Source: Hymenopus coronatus (taxonomy: Eukaryota > Arthropoda > Insecta > Mantodea > Hymenopodidae). From it: DNA of 64,000 nucleotides. The stretch lies in contig CM060900.1 in the NCBI GenBank assembly GCA_030762935.1, forward strand, positions 385,751,132 to 385,815,131, written 5' to 3'. The notes under the pieces are model-generated. The model was not told the origin of the DNA and searched no databases. It worked only from the letters and a program-made list of their open reading frames with translations. The translations under genes were made by a program, and so were the position numbers. Below, one piece after another: positions 58,320 through 64,000 of the stretch; positions within the stretch are counted from its first letter, which is position 1; each line of letters opens with the position of its first letter.

Positions 58320-59025
58320 GTACCAGAAATAAGATGATGGAACATACTCATGCAAAATAGTTCTAAGACGACAGGCATCAAAAAAGTAATTAAACAATTA
58401 AATAATTAATATTCATTTCCGACATTTCTGAAACAGCCAACTAATGCAATGAATGCGGACAGCAGAAAATGAAATTCATATAATTAACTTATCTAGGAGC
58501 TTAAGGACCAACTATTAAAACAGATAATATTTTTACACAGATATTAGGGCCTAAGGTTATCGGTAGGTTAGCACCCGGCTGGGTAGATGTAAACTGAGAC
58601 AAGCAGCGCACTTGCATTGCATAAATAACGGAAGCGCTATCGTCAAACAACCAGAATTTTATGAACGTGTTCCTTTCCCTTGACTCCAGAATGCTTTGTG
58701 GAGTTTTCGATCGGTAATGTAAGCAAGGATTCTCGTGATAAAAATAACTCAGTGAACTAATTAGTGAAAGAATTAGCGAGCGCGTCCCTGGTACGGAAAT
58801 AGTGAAGGCATGAGGTTGATGGGTCATCACAAATGGAGGAGATTCACGGCTACCTAGAAGCAATGTTCTTCACCGCAGTTGCAGACGGTGCACTACTCAG
58901 ATTTGCTGACACAAAAATGCTAAAGCCTCCAAAATTCGACGCCATTTGTCGTGAGCGGTACTGAAGTGGCAATTTGAGGCCACTACTTCCCACAATGTAT
59001 GGATGTCGGCAGTCCTTTGTAACTT
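58320..59025. other. No gene recognised
   Basis: Mildly GC-richer from 58560 to 59020. The 120-codon minus frame at 58501-58863 and the 84-codon frame at 58850-59104 have no recognisable domain. The latter overlaps SINE G copy 3. Confidence 0.4.
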
Positions 59026-59029
59026 CCAC

Positions 59030-59135
59030 ACGCCTAATAAAGAAGCATCTGAGCAGAATTAAGCGGTTTTCCTCGCTGAACATAGAATGAAACTTGAGAT
59101 CCATAGCCGTTAAAGAGCGTCCATAAATAAATCCT
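59030..59135 (+). mobile_element. SINE G, copy 3 (3' part)
   Basis: ATCTGAGCAGAATTAAGCGG, GAAACTTGAGATCCATAGCC and GTTAAAGAGCGTCCATAAAT match the 3' half of the copy at 25293-25530. Confidence 0.7.
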
Positions 59136-59139
59136 CTAG

Positions 59140-60970
59140 TTCAATTTTCATTTTATGTTCTAAGTATATCTTAACTTCTTTTTACCTAAAAGTAAATCAG
59201 GAGAATGTTACTGAGTATTTCGCTATATAGCAATATAGCAAAGATACTATGAGGAATAAAGAAGTTTTAAAATACAGTTTGGCATCAGGAAAATACATAT
59301 AATCCAGATATAACATTGAAAGTCAGCTTTATTGCCTACCCTTACACTAAAATGTTATCTTCAAAATCAAAAAATAACCTTATAAGAAAACTATTTCCTG
59401 CTATACCTAAATATTGTAAATATTCCGAACTTCTAGAACTGCCGTGTCCTTCATCCAGAACCTCACGAATCGTTACTCAAATTCAAAAATGTTGTATTTG
59501 TCCATGACGATTTCTTTTAATGGTTTGCTACACAGCTACAAACACTCAAGGAGTTTCAAAAATTCAAAATACATTCTTACTTTACGTATACATTACATAG
59601 AATAACAGTGAAAGTTCGATTTATTTATTATCCTTGCTACGTAACATCCTAACCTCAAAATTCACTTTCTTAAGAGATTACTTATAAGAAAAATTTTTCA
59701 TAGAAAAAAATAGGGTTACTATGCCAGGATTCTGGAAACAGTGTGATTTGAATTGCATTTTGTCATCTTATGAATTATGAGCTTACAATTCGTGATCTTT
59801 TTTACTGATGTTTATTAACAGCTCTCTGTCTATCTCGTTTCATTTATTGCTTTTCTAATTGAATTTACAGCTATGCTTTTGTGCGTCTTATGCATTTCAT
59901 TTTTTCACTTGTGCATGCAGTTCAACAGTCCTTGCCGAACAAAACTGCTAAGAATTGTTACGCAGTAGAGGATAATTTTTGAGTAGTTTTTTTGGGACAA
60001 AACCAAGTAGAACAAAATCTACTCCACTAATATAGCATACCGAACCTTCAAACTACAACATCCCATGATTCACAAAGCTATATTATCCATGTATGATTAT
60101 ATTATATACTTATGTTTAAGTGCACAAGATGCTGCAGAGATGAATATATTCTCGCATAATATAGCAGGCTTTTGGTCTTATAAAAACGTATATTCTCATT
60201 GAGTTAAGTATTTAATCATACTTGTAGAGAGGGTCATAATCATGTATGAACTTTCAAAATATGCTGGCTGTATATTAGCATTACTAATTGGGTAAGTGAA
60301 GTAGAACAGCTGACCCTATGCAAGACTAGTCTGTATGAAATATCAGGAGAGTATCATAGCCGTGTTATAAGAATACATGATCAAAATTTAGTGAAAGGCT
60401 TCATTCCACAGCAGGCATTAAGGCTCTCGGTACTGAAATATTTATAAGAATTGTTGGTTAACAAGAATTCTTTCTCTCAAGAATTATGCTCATTTCAAAA
60501 GTGCGACGTGGTAAATTTTCTGTCTTAACCTTAACTTCCCTATTTTTGGTCGAATATTCTTTACTCGAATTGATTTTTTATTTTGTGTTTCTTAAGCAGT
60601 CCAGAAGATTTAAGTAAATTGTTGTTAGTACATGTTTTAAAATATATTAATTATACATGTAAAAAGTACATGATGTTATTTAACACGGGGAAAGTGAATC
60701 ATATAGTAAATTAAAATGATTTAATTGATTTTAAAATGCATCACATAAAAATGTAGTAAATTGAGCACCGAAACAAATATTCTGATGCATTTAAAAAGGT
60801 TCAGTGTTTACGAAATTATGAATGAACATTTAGCATACTGCCTGCAAACCTTTATAATTAATATATTTGTAGCTGTAGGGAACGTAAAATCTGGCTTCTT
60901 TAACTGAAACGCTTACAAACTTGTTTACAATTTTTATTCTTTTAAATAAATTGTCATACACCAATAGCTC
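59140..60970. other. No gene recognised
   Basis: AT-rich unique sequence without shared repeats. No protein recognised. Confidence 0.5.
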
Positions 60971-60974
60971 TACC

Positions 60975-61195
60975 TAGCCCAGCCGAGTAGTGGGTGGTAG
61001 CGAGTCAGCCTCACATTCAAGAGGTTGGGAGCTCGAATCTCGATAAGGTTTTTTCGGGGTTTTCCCTTGTCTTGAGAAGACGAATGTCGAGTAACTTTAA
61101 GCTCCATGGACCATCGTTTCACCAATTTCATTCATCGTCTGATATGGCCAGCCAGGTTAAAGGACGTTAAACTACCAACAACAACAAAAAATAGC
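60975..61195 (+). mobile_element. SINE F, copy 2
   Basis: The head AGCCGAGTAGTGGGTGGTAG ends at GAGCTCGAATCTC (B-box region). The core is TTTTCGGGGTTTTCCCTTGT, GAGAAGACGAATGTCGAGTA and ACTTTAAGCTCCATGGACC, with the tail AGGTTAAAGGACGTTAAACT and CAACAACAACAAAAAA. The (CAA)nA6 end is a typical SINE terminus. Confidence 0.88.
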
Positions 61196-61199
61196 TTTA

Positions 61200-64000
61200 T
61201 CTCCCAACTTCTGACAATTTCTGGGGTTTAGAAGTCTTCAGAATCTAGGGATAATTATGACGACAGACCTTTAACCAAACTGATTATTGAGCTGTCCAAA
61301 AGTCGGAAATCACGTTAGCCCGGTATATTCTGTAATTTATTTAAGCAGATGAAGCACAGGTTAAAGTGTGTATTCTAATTGTGTTAGCTCTATATCCCTT
61401 TCAGGCCGCCTTTTGGCACCACAAGCTGATGTTAGCAATGGCCAATTCCAGACCTTATTCAGTATGTAACAGCTAAAAGTGCTGCTGATGCCCAAAGAGC
61501 GAGTGGCCCATGTTGGCTTTGCCGCCCGTGATGAATGAAAAACTTTGACTGTGATGTGGAAAATGTGGTATGGACGTGAGTCGACTTCACATTTTACTGT
61601 AACAGCGGTCTCTGTGTCAATTTTAACGTTTTTAGATATTACACGCGCTGGTACGCTGGCATGCATTATTCATTCAAGGGGGAATGTTTATTTTTAATTG
61701 GTAGGAATGTTATCAGACTTGAACTGGAGGTTGCTGCTCTTGAAATGAATCCCACACATTTGCTGCGGTCTACATACAGAATGCCTCTTCTACTCAGCTC
61801 TTCACATTTGCATCTTTGTGGAATAAATATTAGGGATCAATTTTCCCAGCCAGAAACAAACATACGAAATCTTTCAAATGCGTAACTTTTGTAGTCAATG
61901 AAGCATGAATTTTTTTCTAATAACTCCCAAACTTTTTTTGGAAATCTGCTAATTTTAAGTCGGTATCATATATTTTCAAACTTTGATACCATCAAGGACA
62001 GCATCAAGAGTGTAGGAATTGATTTAATTACAAGGAATTAACTACCAGAACTGGCTGCTCATTTGTGAAGTAAATTAATATATGCAAAAAGAAAAGCACC
62101 GCTTTGAAGGCATTGACTTACATTTTCAAAATCCGGCTATAGTCGCTATATTTTGTTGATACATACACAACGTCTTCATATACATCTTCACTATTATCTT
62201 AATCCTTGAACCACCAAGCAGGACCAAAATACGCGTACAGTTTTCTTGTATTGAAACATAACAAACGCCCTTCTATGTTTATGGGTTCCCTTCTATTTGT
62301 CTTTCTCTTTATGAACAAATATACTGCACATTTATGTGGCTAAAAGTTTGATAATTACAAAAAAAATAATATACATGTTATATTCATGGTCTTAATTTGC
62401 CCTTCACCTGGGACCACAATTCCAATACGGTCTGTGTTTTATGTTCCGAACTTTCCGCTTTAGTTATTATGTTACTGATCACTTTAAAACAATCACTTAA
62501 AATAAATAAATAGTAAGGATTTGCTGTCTATTGTAACACGCAAACATTTTACCTCCATTCCACATAAAATAACTTGGTGCTCCTATGGTTAATGTTGAAC
62601 TATTTTTGTGAATATTGGTAAAACACATCGGAAACGATGTTTTATTCTTTTATTATTTTAAGTAAGAAATAGGTGACATTTTCGTCCACCTTTTGTTTGC
62701 ATTTAGTCTATGTTAATATTTGGGATTCCAATTTTTTGAAAGCCTAGAAAGAGTTGACATGGGACCGTAATACGCCCACATGGGTGTAACGAAGCATAAT
62801 GATTATAATGAATGATAATGAGGTTTATATGTGAAATTCCTTTTAAAAGCTTAAACATGTTTTAACAATATTTTTGCCCTGGTATCCTCAGTTTACATAC
62901 GCAGACATTGAAATTTAAATAAATTACTGCTCCTCAGTAAAAACTTAAGTTATATGGTGTATCAAATATATTAAATTGTATTATAAAAAAGATGTCTTTG
63001 CACAGTGGCCAAAGCCTGCTAAATTTGTTTCTTTCCAATCTAGCACTTTGCTTTGCTAGTGAGAAAACCAAAAATAGTTAAACAAAAGTTAACCTTAATA
63101 TTGTGGTTATTTATAGCATGCCACAGCGTTAAAAGAAAGCACGGAGTTAACTGCGATATTTCTATTGCTATCTAACGCATACACGATGTATTAGCTTCCC
63201 CCTTTTCAAATCTTGCGCTCTCGTCAAGCTGCTAGAACATAATGTAAATGTCCATCTGTCACAATGTTCTGTTTTCAACATATTATCCGATGCTGAGTAT
63301 TTTTCTCTATCTGATTACATAATTTTTATATCCTTTATGTTTCCGTGGGCACACATTTCTAAAAATACACTGTTTACAGTAAATATCTGATATTTTATGT
63401 GTCTATGATTATCACGCATTAACAATTAACTAAAGGTCACAACGCAACAATATTTTTTCTTAGTTAGAGTAAATCAGCATGCTGATACTTGCCTAGTTAG
63501 AATTTTCTATATTTAACAAGGTGAGCGTTATAATATTTTAAATAAAAGGTTTACGGAAAATTCTATACCTGTGCAGTAGAAAAGTCAGGCAACGAGGAAC
63601 TTTTTTGTTGTTAGGTTTACGATGAGGAGCAAGCAAAAGAAAATGTTGTTAAAGGTTGAAGAGTACTTTTAAGACAAGCCAGAATCCTGTAAATTCTACC
63701 ACTTATTGTTTGTGACGAATAATAGTCAACTATCTACTTCTCAAATTCTCAAGGTAGAAGGCATATAAATATTTACATAAGTTTGTAAGGAAGTGTTGAT
63801 AGCGTGAGGAACACTGCGAATTGTTAATATAGGCTATTTATTTTGTATTCTGCGTAAATATTTATAGTTGTGTAAGGAGAAGATTGGAAGAGACAAAAAG
63901 TTGGTAAATTAAGAAGGAACGTAAAATAATAACGATTGCGTTACATTTTTATTGCAAAATGAGTGCTGGCAAGGGAATAAATGAAACATTTTAGGCCACT
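61200..64000. other. No gene recognised to the right edge
   Basis: Overlapping frames at 61361-61666 (minus) and 61661-61885 (plus) lie in a GC-richer patch and could be part of an unassigned repeat. Neither shows a domain I know. The remainder is AT-rich with nothing recognised. Confidence 0.5.

Overview
This window looks like AT-rich nuclear DNA from an arthropod. The evidence is eukaryotic throughout: several families of tRNA-derived SINEs, non-LTR retrotransposon fragments, Tc1/mariner and piggyBac transposase remnants, long trinucleotide microsatellites, and no compact coding or operon-like structure. The transposon types (a TA-flanked mariner-like element ending in a WPPR..NPIDFYLWG block, LINE tails with an IYEPT..KEKY block, SINEs with long tails) are ones I associate with arthropods. 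A chelicerate or an early-branching insect is possible, but the sequence alone does not settle it.

No complete host gene is recognised. The window reads as intergenic or intronic DNA. The most repeated component is an interspersed repeat of about 0.9 kb, called family D here, with twelve full or partial copies (360-1222, 7268-8146, 9991-10786, 13880-14640, 20788-21499, 21500-22368, 23561-24440, 29795-30646 on the minus strand, then a head-to-tail array at 33216-36110). Its 3' end is a near-palindromic hairpin whose outer bases repeat, inverted, a motif near the 5' end.

The clearest single elements are: a 1.6-kb mariner-like transposon with inverted ends and TA duplications (17322-18947), two short MITEs (16998-17217 and 26806-27041), a foldback element (8530-8733), and a SINE inserted in another SINE with a perfect 11-bp target duplication (11714-12054). 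Pseudogenes of a piggyBac transposase (49150-50460) and of a multi-copy arthropod gene family of unknown function (47540-48190) lie close together. Three LINE 3' fragments are at 8941-9500, 32457-33060 and 55700-56770.

Simple sequence is prominent. A 1.3-kb (AGT)n tract at 44711-46040 gives long poly-Ser, poly-Val, poly-Thr and poly-Leu open frames that are artefacts. Other tracts of ATA, ATT and GAT repeats are scattered about. A perfect 2 x 130 bp tandem duplication is at 38771-39029. The only hints of host coding sequence are a possible last exon at 25692-25757, an unidentified open frame at 24450-24677 (minus) and a possible 27-nt micro-exon at 54099-54125; all are weak. I did not find a convincing new biological system. 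The best leads are family D with its terminal hairpin and tandem arrays, and a SINE family that carries two different tails.
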